A stretch of DNA of 64,000 nucleotides, taken from the NCBI GenBank assembly GCA_039090855.1, contig CM077013.1, positions 137,785,240-137,849,239 of the forward strand. The letters run 5' to 3'. The stretch comes from Macrothele yani (taxonomy: Eukaryota > Arthropoda > Arachnida > Araneae > Macrothelidae). Shown here piece after piece: positions 33,738 to 43,661 of this stretch. Position 1 is the first letter of the stretch; each line of letters begins with the position of its first letter. The position numbers and the translations under genes were made by a program. Below the pieces are notes generated by a model, which did no database searches, was not told where the DNA came from, and saw only the letters and a program-made list of their open reading frames with translations.

Positions 33738-34590
33738 CATCATTCTTGCCAAAGACTCAGGCGTTTCCCGGACATATTTAAAAATATACGATTCGGTTTA
33801 TAGTCAAATGTTGCCAAGGTTTTCTTAAATTTATGAATAGGCTTCTTTTCTTTCACTTACGGTTAACTGTTATGTTTTCCAGTAAGAAAAGGAATACACT
33901 TTTCCTTCTTTTCCAATAGAAAAAAGTACGCTTTACCCGGCATATCCCAACGAAGCCAGACATTTTATTTTCAGATTCGAATACAGTTTAAGTGCAGCAT
34001 GTCTTAAACGAAAAAAAAAAAAAAAATGCAGCTCCGAACAGGCCTACAGTTTGCCACACACGGTCACTGTGAAAAGGCAATTAGAGCAATGCTGAAGCAA
34101 GCCTTTCTGCCTGGGGTACGGGATTTAAAATTACGTCCCTTAGAGTTCAAAAGTTCCATAATTGACATAATTTTCCAGAAATATGAAAATTAGGTAACGC
34201 TCTTTCTCGTTTGATATTTTAACGTCCAACGTGATCAACTAGGTGGACTTTAAGCAGTTCTCCACCCCTAATTTAGCACAACTGGCTCTAGAAAAGGGAA
34301 AGCTTCATGGCCGTAAAACAAACACTACATGCATGCCTCACCTGGCTTCAAACCTGGACGTATCTAGAAATACCCAAGTAGGTATGCAATAAGTTATTAC
34401 TTCTATTCATTTCATACGTACACCGATGAATCATTATATTGATGCGAAAATTGGGTCGAAATTAATTACTATTAAGAATGGGAGGACGGACTTGATAGGC
34501 TTTGTTAAATTACGCTGATAAATAAATTAAATATTTGGCCTATCGCAAATTAAATTGGGAAATTAACTTATTTTAATTAGAGAAGTCTTG
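33738..34590. other. AT-rich intron with an old SINE-A relic
   Basis: An A-run lies at 34009-34026. The SINE relic at 34205-34375 is listed separately; nothing else was recognised. Confidence 0.5.
34205..34375 (-). mobile_element. SINE-A relic, strongly diverged
   Basis: Keeps the order of SINE-A words with many changes: TTTAACGTCCAACGTGATCA, CCCTAATTTAGCAC, GCCGTAAAACAAACAC, CATGCCTCACCTGGCTTC. The B box is lost. Confidence 0.65.
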
Positions 34591-35760
34591 TAATTCTCTT
34601 TGTCTGAGTGAGAACAAAGGAATTAGAGGATCATCTCTGGGGGTCCGTGAGCAGCGAGGGACCACACCAGACGGCAATTGAGAAGCACTCAGACTCCCAT
34701 AAGGACGGTTTCAAGTGTGCCATTAGTACCAAATATCTGTTGGGAACGCGGGAAAATTATGATTACGAGAAGCGAGGGTCAAAAACGGTGCCATTCTCGC
34801 AAGAGCATAGACGCTCCGTGCGAAAGGCACGAGAGAAATCTCAAGTGTCTGGTGAAGAGAAGCAGATGAGGCCCACGTGACGGGGGATGGCCAAAAGTAG
34901 GAAAAGGAAGACAGTTAGTGATCTCGGTATGCTGGCAGGAAGACAAACGGAAAAACTCGCTAGGAATCTATTTTGGAACGCAGTTGTAAGCCGATTGCGA
35001 TGAGAGAAAAAGCTCGCAAGGAGGGACTACGCAGCGGTCAGCCGTAGTGAGCCCGTTAGGTACGAAACCTGAAGTCCGACTCACACCGATGATAGCACGG
35101 TACTTTAAGCGCAAGATAAGCCGCGAAAGTACCATGGAAAAGAGAGGGCTTAGTTAATACTTGGTGGCTGGAGGTAAGCTCGCCAGGTATGGTAAAATTC
35201 GTGAACTTAAGAGGAAGGTTCAACTACCGCAGAAAAGAGCTGCGATATTTGCGTATAAAGGGCCGTACTCTGATGACAGACCTACCAGGACGTCGCGAGA
35301 GTTTCTCTTGCTAGAGATATAATTCCAGCTGATCTTCGCCCGACTGGGAAATAAGCATTGGTAAACCCACGAAGAGCAAACCCGCTTGCCTAAGACGCCG
35401 TCTCCTTCCACAGTGGGAGGTCACCGACCTTTCCGGTGCATTACTTAACTCTGCTTCTTTCCTGCAGAACAACTTTCTTGACGGAGAGAGAGAGAGAGAG
35501 AGAGAGATTCCCCTCTGCCGAGTTCGGGGGCGGAATCCGCATGGACTGAGCTCTGGTGACGAGGAATCAATCAATCGTTGGCGTTTCTCTACGACGCGAA
35601 AAGAAAGAGGGGAAAACCAACACATTACTGATGACCCTCTGTTACACACAGGTGAAAACACCACTGTTTCGGCAGTCAAGGAAGGAAGTAAAAAAATGAT
35701 CCTCCGAGCGCTTAAATCATACAGGTAAAGAGGATCCTCCAACAAAAATAAAGTGTGTAT
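34591..35760. other. GC-richer island of unknown nature
   Basis: Base composition rises above the neighbours, and a (GA)n tract lies at 35484-35508. Open frames of 90 (plus, 34608-34880) and 144 codons (minus, 35311-35745) show no domain I know; the second runs through the GA tract and is probably chance. It could be an LTR-retroelement leader or another inserted repeat, but I have no diagnostic motif. Confidence 0.35.
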
Positions 35761-36289
35761 GTGAGAGTGCTACTGAGAAATAGTGCTTCGAAAAACAGCT
35801 GGATTATATAGCAAAACAGTTAACTATATGTGAGTACTTTTTGTCTGTGTTATCCTATCACTGAGCGGAGGAACTGTAATCTTTAATAGATACCGGACTC
35901 TAAATTTAGAACTGTTAACACCCCTTTTTGAGGCGAAAAATCTGATCTCGGAATCCCGAGTAGAAATTATTTTGGCTCATAATAGAGAACATTACCGGTA
36001 TTTATATCTTCGTGGGCCAGGCCCAGGGATAGTTTCCTCATATAATAAAGAAATTCAATGGTTAATCTTACTCTGTTCATTCTATAGGCTCTGGTGTATT
36101 ACTTACCTGTATTTCAGGAAGCATAACGTTCTCGCCCATTTATGTCTGCTCCCGAATTGAAAAGAACCTTCAAGTATCATTTTTATTGATTGGTGACGAG
36201 TTCTACTAAATTATACCGCTCTGCACGTTCAGATCAATTGGTGGTCAACGGTGGGATATAACAACCCACGACCACCACGAAGGGCGTTC

Positions 36290-37460
36290 GTATCAATATT
36301 ATGACCACCCCAAGCCTAGAGAAATGAGCGTTCCTGGAGATCGAGCGGTGGCGCAGGCGAAGTTCACAGAGCAGTATATATGCAACCCGAGGACAGGCTT
36401 TCGGTTAGTAGAGTGTTCGGAGTCACAATGAAAAGAACTGCCGATTTATCGGTGTTTGGTAAAGGACAAATTGTGATCGCACGTCGCCTCGGAACTACGT
36501 TCTCGGAAACGTCGTTGCCTGTGGGTTCTTCACGTGCCTCTGCAGTGAGTACGTATCAAAAGTGGTGCACAGATGGCCAAACCACGAACCGTCGTTCAGC
36601 CGTGTGTTGTCCGCAGCTCACTGATGCCAGAGGGTTGATGAGATTGTCGCGCATTGTTCACAGCGACCGCAGTGCAACAAATCACCCGCAGCTACAACAG
36701 TGGTGATCAGGGCAATGTGTCACACCACAACACATAGTTCTTCGCAGCCTTCTGTCCATAGGCCTGCGTAGCCGAAGAGTCAGGCGGTTCCCCATGCTCA
36801 CTGCAAGTCACTGCCAACAACGCATAAAATGAGCCCAAGATCCATATAGATTGGACCGTGGATGATTGGAAGAAAGTGGCCTGGTCTGACGAAACGAGAT
36901 TCTTGGTGCATCACACAGACGGCCAAGCGCGGATACGCCGATTACCAACGGATGCTATGACACCTGGACGCATTGTTGGGCGGAAACAGGTCAGAGGAGG
37001 CGGTGTTATGCTATTGGTGATGTTTTCTTAGCACACTTGAGACCCCACTATTCCAATAGCACAATCTCTGATAGCTGTCAGGTTTCTGCTATTGGAATAA
37101 TATCGTTGCGGACCAAGTTCACCCATTCATGGCAACTGCGTTCCTTGCTAGTGATGGCCATTATCAACAGGATAATGCGCCATACCACACTGCCAGAAAC
37201 GTCAAGGAGTAGTTCGAGGAACATGCTGGTGACTTTCTGTTAATCCTCTGGCCTCCAAATTCACCTGACATGAACCCAATCGGACACTTGTGGTTCGACC
37301 AGGAAAAGCGGATTGGGGCTCAATCACCACCACCCCAAAATGAACGGGAACTGGAGCACCTGCTGTTGATATTTTGGTACCAGATACCCCAGGATACCTA
37401 CCGCCACCTCATCGAATCGAGGCCTCGCCGAATTGCCATCATGCTTATCCAAATACTTTA
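36290..37460 (+). pseudogene. Tc1-like element, subfamily T1, decayed
   Basis: ATTATGACCACC near the left end is the remains of the T1 terminal repeat. Transposase: MKRTADLSVFGKGQIVIARR (HTH), DWTVDDWKKVAWSDETRFLV, then a block equivalent to Q-D-N-A-P-Y-H-T-A and NPIGHLWFDQEKRI. The catalytic Glu is Gly here. The right terminal repeat is not recognised; the sequence stops matching at about 37460. Confidence 0.8.
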
Positions 37461-38539
37461 GCCGTCCCAATTCAGCTAACAATTTGACTCGGGACATTAT
37501 CCTTACACAGGATTTGGCGTGAAAATAATTTTTTCTGATAAATGTTGAGCTGTATGTAACAATACCTGAACAACACATGTCAACTCGCACGATGCGAAAA
37601 TATCTCACACTAGACTACGTAAGCGAACAAAGTTTCTCTCTCCAAGCACAAAGAAAACTAACCTAGCCGATACTAACTTCAACCGATATGGGAGGTTATA
37701 GAACTCAGCTAGAAGCGCGTCAGTAATTCAATCGTTTCTACCAAAAAAGAAATTGTCTTTTTATTTTATTGTGAAAGAAAATCTCATGGTGCGATTCCTG
37801 TTGGCTTAAGTATAGAGATAGGGCGAAAAATCTAGCATATTAACTACTCGTCCACAAGATTTCAAGCTCTGATCAGGTTTATATATAAACTTCAACTATG
37901 CAACTTTTGTAAACCAAGGATTACGGTGAGGATAATTTCGAAGAAAGGTAACGCCGTACATTATTTATAAATTTGCAATGAGAACAGCGTACGTTTCCTA
38001 ACATTTCAATTTGCATTGTTTTCGATGTAACTGATTCAGTTATATAAACATGTTTGGTATGTATATAACATTAACAAGGTTTTTAGACAAAGAACTTTAC
38101 ACGGCAAGTCTGACACAATAAAGATATGCATATAAAAATATCTGACTTCTGTTCTTTGCGTATATTTATTTTATATTAAGATTTCTTCTGGGTTTGTGGC
38201 AGAATTCCTAAGAGTCCATACGTGCTTTCAGTATGGCGAAAGCCGATGGGCAACGATGCTGAAAATGATCTCGAATTGTGCGATTGAAATATATTCACAT
38301 AACTTTGTACTCTTATTTTAAGGTCACTAATGTTTGCTATCCTGCGCGGAAGGAAAATTAAGTTAGTCTGAACACCAAGAGGAATATATACGATAACTGA
38401 AATAAATCGATATATCAGACACCAAACTGTTGCTTACAACACCATTGCAGGAGGGAATAAGCAAATATAATTGCCATAGTTTCCGTTGATCCATCAAGAC
38501 AGTATTCCAAAGGTGGGAAAGTAACAACTAGTAATCTTC
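37461..38539. other. AT-rich intron sequence, nothing recognised
   Basis: No motif-bearing frame or clear repeat. Confidence 0.5.
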
Positions 38540-39040
38540 ATCTCGCGTAAAAATGATTTCCATTTCGATGAAATTTTAGTATGTGGTAGGCTACAATCTG
38601 GGGACGAACTCTATTGAAAATGGACGAAATGGGGTCAAAGGTCAGGACATAAGAGTGATATCCATTCCACCGACCTTATGCGTCATAACTTGCGTAAAAT
38701 TGTTTCGATTGCGGCAAAACTATCATGTTGTTCCAGATGTATACTGAACCGGTTCTGTTGAATGTCATTGAAGTGGGGTCAAAGGTCAAGACACAGGAGC
38801 ATGATTTATTCCCCAGCCATTATCCTCATAACTTGACTAAAAATGCTTCTATTGCACCAAAACTTTCGTATATTGTTCCGGAGATATACTGAACGAATTC
38901 TGTTTAATATCACTGAAATGGGGTCAAAGGTCAGAATACAGGAGCGAAATTTATTCCACAGCCATTATCCTCATAACTTGAGTAATGATTTCTGGTAAGT
39001 TGGAAAGCGTATCAATGCTTTGTATGATTTTACTAACTTG
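38540..39040 (-). repeat. R1 repeat, locus 4 (three monomers)
   Basis: Inverted orientation relative to locus 1. GGGGTCAAAGGTCA occurs exactly at 38631-38644, 38775-38788 and 38920-38933. The end reads GGAAAGCGTATCAATG then GATTTTACTAACTTG. It lies about 120 bp downstream of an elongase exon's donor site, within the intron. Confidence 0.85.
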
Positions 39041-39158
39041 TGTACATTTAGTATAACTAACAATGTATCTAATTTTCAGTTAGAACAGGTAACAATAAAG
39101 CACATGTTTCAAGTTCAGCTATATAACAAAACAAAATAAAAATTGAAATTTTCCATAC

Positions 39159-39264
39159 TTGGCTCTATTCTAAATCCGAACCACACAGAAATAGGTACGA
39201 TGGAGTGATGGACCACGTGAAGAGTAGATATGTGTTCGAATTTCTTCCTCAGGATGAAAAATAT
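39159..39264 (-). CDS. ELOVL: Very-long-chain fatty acid elongase, catalytic-box exon
   Basis: 106-bp minus-strand exon between acceptor TTATGTTTTTCTAG and donor GTATGG. It encodes IFFILRKKFEHISTLHVVHH followed by SIVPISVWFGFRIEP. HVVHH is the H-x-x-H-H active-site box of elongases and FFILRKK is the conserved motif just before it. The exon starts in phase 0 and ends after one base of the next codon, which joins exon 18550-18686 to give Ser. The normal preceding residues (D-T) should lie in an upstream exon that I did not find in 39265-64000. The visible protein is 175 residues, compared with 260-330 for full elongases. Confidence 0.95.
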
Positions 39265-40008
39265 CTAGAAAAACATAATAGAAATAAAAAGAAAATCCCG
39301 TGCGTGAAGATTTTTTTTTTTCATGTTAAACTGCTAGTCAAAAGTACTCAAATTTCAGCGGAAGTTTACATACTACGAGAACAGTCTCTAGAAATGAGTT
39401 CATAAATTTCAATTTACAGCATATATTCCAGTTTTACCATATACACTAATGTCCATTTTCAAACAAATATTCATTTAGCAAAAGGGGCGTCCAGGCAGAA
39501 CTCACACCTTTCACCTTCTTAGAAACCTCTTGAAAATCAGTCTAAAAATTTCTTCAAGTGGGGTCTTCGCTACTTCTTTATATCCCATATCCGGTACAAA
39601 ACTTCTACCCAGTACTTTTCTTTGAAATTTGAAAATTCACAGAATCTTCAGGGTCAAACACCTAGCCCAGCGTTTCCAAAACTGAGCCCGAACTTACTGG
39701 TGGGTCGCGAGAAGATTTTTGGTAGGCTCCGAAATATTTTTGAAATATGAAAATTTGGTAATTATTTGAAAGTAAAAAACATCATGAAAAATGGAGAAAT
39801 GAAAAACGAAAAGAAAGATAAGAAAAGAGAGAAATAATTAAGGAGCATATCTCGTAATAAAGAATAGGGATCCCGGAAGAGGGTTTCATGTTCGTGTCTG
39901 TGTTGCCATCCGAAGCAGAATAGGAAACTCGCCACATTCCAGAAATTGATGATTTTTGTAAAATTCCGATTAAAAGTTCCGAGACAAGGCCGATATACAA
40001 TAGAGTAC

Positions 40009-40455
40009 TTACGTCTGGCTATGATCTCCCTCAAAGTAGTCTCCTTGGGCAGTGATACACTGCTGCCAGCGTCTTTCCCACTGTTGGAACGCTCCCTAGA
40101 AGTCCTGTTCGGGAATCGTGTCAAGGACAGTTTGCGATTCGCGCTGGATCTCGTCCACGGTTTCAAAGCAACAACCCTTGAGCTTCAACTTCGGGAACAG
40201 AAAGAGGTCGCAGGGGGCCAAATCCGGCGAGTAAGGCGGGTGAGGAAGGGCAGTCATGCTGTTGCGGCTGCAAAACTGGCGTGTTGGTAACGCTTTGTGA
40301 GCTGCTTCATTGTCGTGATGGAGAAGGAAACCGCCCCTGCGCCACGTTTCAGATCGTTTGCGGCGAATGTCCTCCCTAAGATGCCGCAGAACATCGCAGT
40401 AAAAGAAGGCGGTGATGGTCTGGCTTTGGGGGATGAATTCACGGTGCACAACCAG
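40009..40455 (-). pseudogene. Mariner transposase, C-terminal half
   Basis: Minus strand: MHREFIPQSQTITAFFYCDV, GGFLLHHDNEAAHKAL, PPYSPDLAPCDLFLFPKLKL, FETVDEIQRESQTVLDTI, ending G-D-Y-F-E-G-D and stop at 40009. These are DD34D mariner motifs with second and third acids present; D-N-A-P-A-H reads D-N-E-A-A-H. The N-terminal half is missing, replaced at about 40455 by a Tc1 tail in the opposite orientation. Confidence 0.85.
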
Positions 40456-40606
40456 CAGCTGTCAGATTCATTGCAGTCAGCATGGCTCCACATACCTGTG
40501 AACACCTTCCAGTACCTTATTGAGTCACTCCCAGCCCGTCTAGCTGCTGTCCGCGCTGCACACGGTGGTTACTCTGGATATTAGTTGGTGGTCACAATGC
40601 GAGTCG
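40456..40606 (+). pseudogene. Tc1-like 3' end, same subfamily as 52399-53525
   Basis: LSDSLQSAWLHIPVNTFQYL then IESLPARLAAVRAAHGGYSG and a stop, followed by the terminal TTGGTGGTCACAATG. The reverse complement of 52417-52560 is nearly the same sequence. The join to the mariner is direct. Confidence 0.75.
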
Positions 40607-41300
40607 ACTGTGTGTTTTCTAAGCGAGTAAGCCGTGTGTTTTCTAAGCGAGTTAGCGGTGTGTTGTACTTTGTTAACCCGTAATGCACTCTACAAGTATA
40701 CACATGGGTTAAAAGACCAGAAGGAACACTTTAGGAGTGGGGAAGGTATCTAACAAACAACACCAACTGATGTGTTTAAGCACTGTCACTGATGTCGGAA
40801 GTTCAGAAAAAAACCATGTCACTTGTGAACTGAAACGGAACGATACAGCAAAACGCAGGATTGCCAAAACGGAAAAACAATGCATTCCCAATTGGGCTAT
40901 TTCGTAATATCCCACGGTAAGTTCAATTTAGAAATGACAAAAGCAGAATTTACATAGATTATCGAAAGCAGTGAATGTGACAGAGAGCTGACCTACGTTT
41001 TATGTTCAATAGCTGTGTAGCATTATTATTCGGAGAAGTAACGACGCTTCATTGATTTTACTTACTGTTCCTATTCATCTGAAAATATATCAGGTAAAAG
41101 CACTGGAATTGTGTGAAGATTTGCTATTCAGTTCATTCAATTTTGCCCAGTAAACCAAATATGTTAAAAAGCGGCATTTACACCGAAGCTTGAAAAGCGG
41201 AAGTTTTGATGCGCAATGACTGGTTTTGTTTTTACATTTGCAAGGCCAAAGCTTTTATCTCAGCCGTTTATACAGAACAAAGAAATAGATATGGGTAATG

Positions 41301-41446
41301 TTAAGCAACCTTCCAGTTTTCAGAGCTCAAAAAAAAAAAAAAATAGCCTGAAGATCTGCCTTCATTGAAAGAGCATCAGTCCTCGAATAGGATGAAGGTA
41401 GAAGTTTATGTTTTTTTTTAGTTTTAAAAACTGGAAGGTTGCTTAA
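41301..41446. repeat. Perfect 20-bp inverted repeat, 106-bp spacer
   Basis: TTAAGCAACCTTCCAGTTTT (41301-41320) and its exact complement (41427-41446). The spacer holds an A-run and a T-run that could extend the stem. It may be a tiny non-autonomous element; no target duplication was identified. Confidence 0.8.
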
Positions 41447-41579
41447 AGTCCTGTTTTTCTATTTCCCTGTTATTATGCTTAGCTGTTTTGGTTTGCTCGA
41501 CGGCCCAGGCTACATATTTGGCTTCTTCGAAGAACAACTTACGTTTGTGCATAATTATTATACTTCTTTATGTATAGCC

Positions 41580-41800
41580 TCCACACAAACATGCATATAT
41601 TGGAGGATGGATGGAATACTAATCCACCAACTGCTGAAAGCAGGGAGACGTGCACGCTTGGTATAATTAGGAACCATATTAAAAACTCATTTATTGCACG
41701 AATCGTGGAATTTGATGACATCATGACAGAGGTAAAATTTTTGAAATGAAATATATATTGCTAGAAGAACTGACCACGCAAGAAGAAAACGAATATATTC
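41580..41800 (+). mobile_element. RTE LINE, 3' fragment
   Basis: Has GAAAGCAGGGAGACGTGCAC (equivalent of the S-M-E-R-C-M-L-G region), TTAGGAACCATATTAAAAAC, and AGAAGAACTGACCACG. Truncated at both ends. Confidence 0.6.
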
Positions 41801-41894
41801 GCTAGATCCGGAAGACGCGAATAAGAAATGGAATATATATATTTAAAAAATGGAATATACACAGAATATATATAAATGGAATATATACTATAAC

Positions 41895-42050
41895 GAAGTA
41901 AATTTCTCCGTCATTTTTGTCCCCGCCGGGCTCGAACCCGGGTCCCCTCATTGCGGCATAAGTCGCTCTACCAATTGAGCTACGCGGACGTTCGTTCTGA
42001 CTGATATCTGCCTTTATGTCGTGTGCGTCCTGCGGGCAGGTGCGTCACAT
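41895..42050 (-). repeat. SINE-C / tRNA-like repeat, copy 1
   Basis: The minus strand 41989-41919 is tRNA-like: GTCCGCGTAGCTCAATTGGT (acceptor and A box), AGAGCGACTTATGCCGCAA, and B box GGGTTCGAGCCC, then GGGGAC, which pairs with GTCC of the start. T-stem mismatches and a six-base anticodon loop argue against a working tRNA. About 152 bp are repeated at 42321-42475. Confidence 0.7.
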
Positions 42051-42320
42051 CTCTCCCGCCGAAAGAGGGCCGGGGGCATGACCCACGGGTCAGCCGTGAC
42101 CATGATGAATCGTCGTAGGCAGCCATATCCGCTGAAGGACGTGCACCTGAGAACTCCCAGTCAATCTGGTGTGTGGAATGCAACGTCACACATTTTTATT
42201 TTTCGAAGCGCTGGAGAAGGGATTCTCTGATTTTTCCTATCTTGCGGTGTGGAAAGAACATCACACCATTGCGAGATTTTGAACGGCCGGGTCATCTGGA
42301 AAGTTCGGGCGCCATTATAG

Positions 42321-42475
42321 CCTGAATTTCTCCGTCATTTTTGTCCACGCCGGGGCACGAACCCGGGTCCCCTCATTCCGGAATAAGTCGCCCTACCAAT
42401 TGAGCTACGCGGACGTTCGTTCTGACTGCTATCTGCCTTTATGTCGCGTGCGTCCTGCGGGCAGGTACGTCACAA
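42321..42475 (-). repeat. SINE-C / tRNA-like repeat, copy 2
   Basis: Direct repeat of 41895-42050 (AATTTCTCCGTCATTTTTGT to GGGCAGGTACGTCACA). The B box is damaged (GGGTTCGTGCCC). About 270 bp of GC-rich sequence separates the copies. Confidence 0.7.
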
Positions 42476-42536
42476 TACATTAAAGGAAATATATACATTA
42501 ATGGAAATAAATACATAAAAGGAATATATATATATA

Positions 42537-43010
42537 TATCAACATCATTGTCAACCATTATGAATCCGCTGCTGGTCGAAGGCCTCTCCAAGCCTCGTTT
42601 ACAACGGTCTGTCTTGTTCCAGTCCCATCCATGTTACTCCAGCATATTTTCGAATTTCATGTGGTCTTCTTCTGAGTCTTTTTCTGTCCCTTGGAATCCA
42701 ATCTAAAATTTCGACTGTCCATCGATGGTCTGTTGTTCTGGCAATATGTCCAGCCCATTGCCATTTCAGGGATTTTTTCTATGATCATGATGTCTTCCAC
42801 TCTTGTCATTTTTCTGATCCATGAGTTCCTCTTCTTATCTCTCCTGGTTACACCAAGCATGCTCCTCTCCATGTTTCTTTGAGTTGTCTGCAGCCTTTGT
42901 CTCTTTTACCTATGTCTCTACACCATACGTACGCACTGGAAGCATGCATTGATCAAACATTTTTCTTTTACAGTATAATGGCATATTGCTCTTGAAAATT
43001 ATATCTACAT
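42537..43010 (-). mobile_element. RTE LINE, 3' fragment, inverted
   Basis: Minus strand carries NSWIRKMTRVEDIMIIEKIP and the ERSMLGVTRRDKKRNSW segment, with the tail CAACCATTATG-type end at the left. It closely resembles the C-terminal part of the LINE at 45128-48893. Confidence 0.8.
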
Positions 43011-43161
43011 AAATAATATATAGACTAGTGTGCAAAAATTAAGGACGAAGAGGAGAAATTAGCAGAACAGCGGAACGAGCAGGCAAAGCGGACCGAAAGA
43101 CCACTCAAGAGATAAACTAGGGTCCGGTACGGTAGGGCATGATCATATATGCAGCATGTCT

Positions 43162-43183
43162 TGGGGGGGGGGGGGAGGGGGAA
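43162..43183. repeat. Poly-G tract in Tc1 5' region
   Basis: A run of 14 G followed by A and more G. The sister element has the matching stretch as CCCCCC-rich sequence at 16490-16500, so the tract has lengthened here. Confidence 0.85.
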
Positions 43184-43196
43184 TGTCCGAAGGGTA

Positions 43197-43415
43197 TTTT
43201 TTTTTTTGATTGAAGGTTTAACGACCGCCGTGAGCAACTCAATGGGCTATAAGCAGTCGCCCGTCCCTAATTTAGGGTCACTGGTTCCAGGGAAGGGAGA
43301 GAGCCAGTGCCGTAACACAAACACAACATCCATGCCTCACCGGGATTCGAACCCGGACCCCGTTCGGAAGAATGATCAGAGTCCATCGCTTGGACCACTG
43401 CGCCACCGGGGCGGC
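43197..43415 (-). mobile_element. SINE-A copy, first of a close pair
   Basis: Oligo-T start, head at the right. The B box is intact (CGGGATTCGAACCCGG on the plus strand). Inserted a few bases from the second copy. Confidence 0.88.
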
Positions 43416-43426
43416 GTCGGAAAGGG

Positions 43427-43661
43427 TTTTTTTTTTTTTTTTTTTTTTTTTTTGATTGGAGGTTTAACGACCACCGTGAGCAACTCAATGGGCTATAAGC
43501 AGTCGCCCGTCCCTAATTTAGGGTCACTGGTTCCAGGGAAGGGAGAGAGCCAGTGCCGTAAGACAAACACAACATCCATGCCTGACCGGGATTCGAACCC
43601 GGACCCCTTACGGACGAATGATCAGAGGCAACGCCTTAGACCACTGCGCCACCGGGGCGGC
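43427..43661 (-). mobile_element. SINE-A copy, second of a close pair
   Basis: 27 T at the start. Target duplication TCGGAAAGGG at 43417-43426 and 43662-43671. That target lies immediately beside the first SINE, so this is a separate insertion event. Confidence 0.9.

Noticed and set aside
35311..35745. 144-codon minus-strand open frame
   Set aside because: Runs through a GA microsatellite and has no recognisable domain; more likely fortuitous in GC-richer DNA.
36040..36160. Minus-strand CCTGAAATACAG followed by GTAAGT, a good splice donor after an open H-K-W-A-R-T-L-C-F-L-K-Y stretch
   Set aside because: It lies between two elongase exons that already join in frame, so it cannot be an extra elongase exon, and the reading matches nothing else.
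41919..41989. Possible functional tRNA gene
   Set aside because: T-stem mismatches, a six-base anticodon loop, and a repeated 152-bp context indicate a tRNA-derived repeat.
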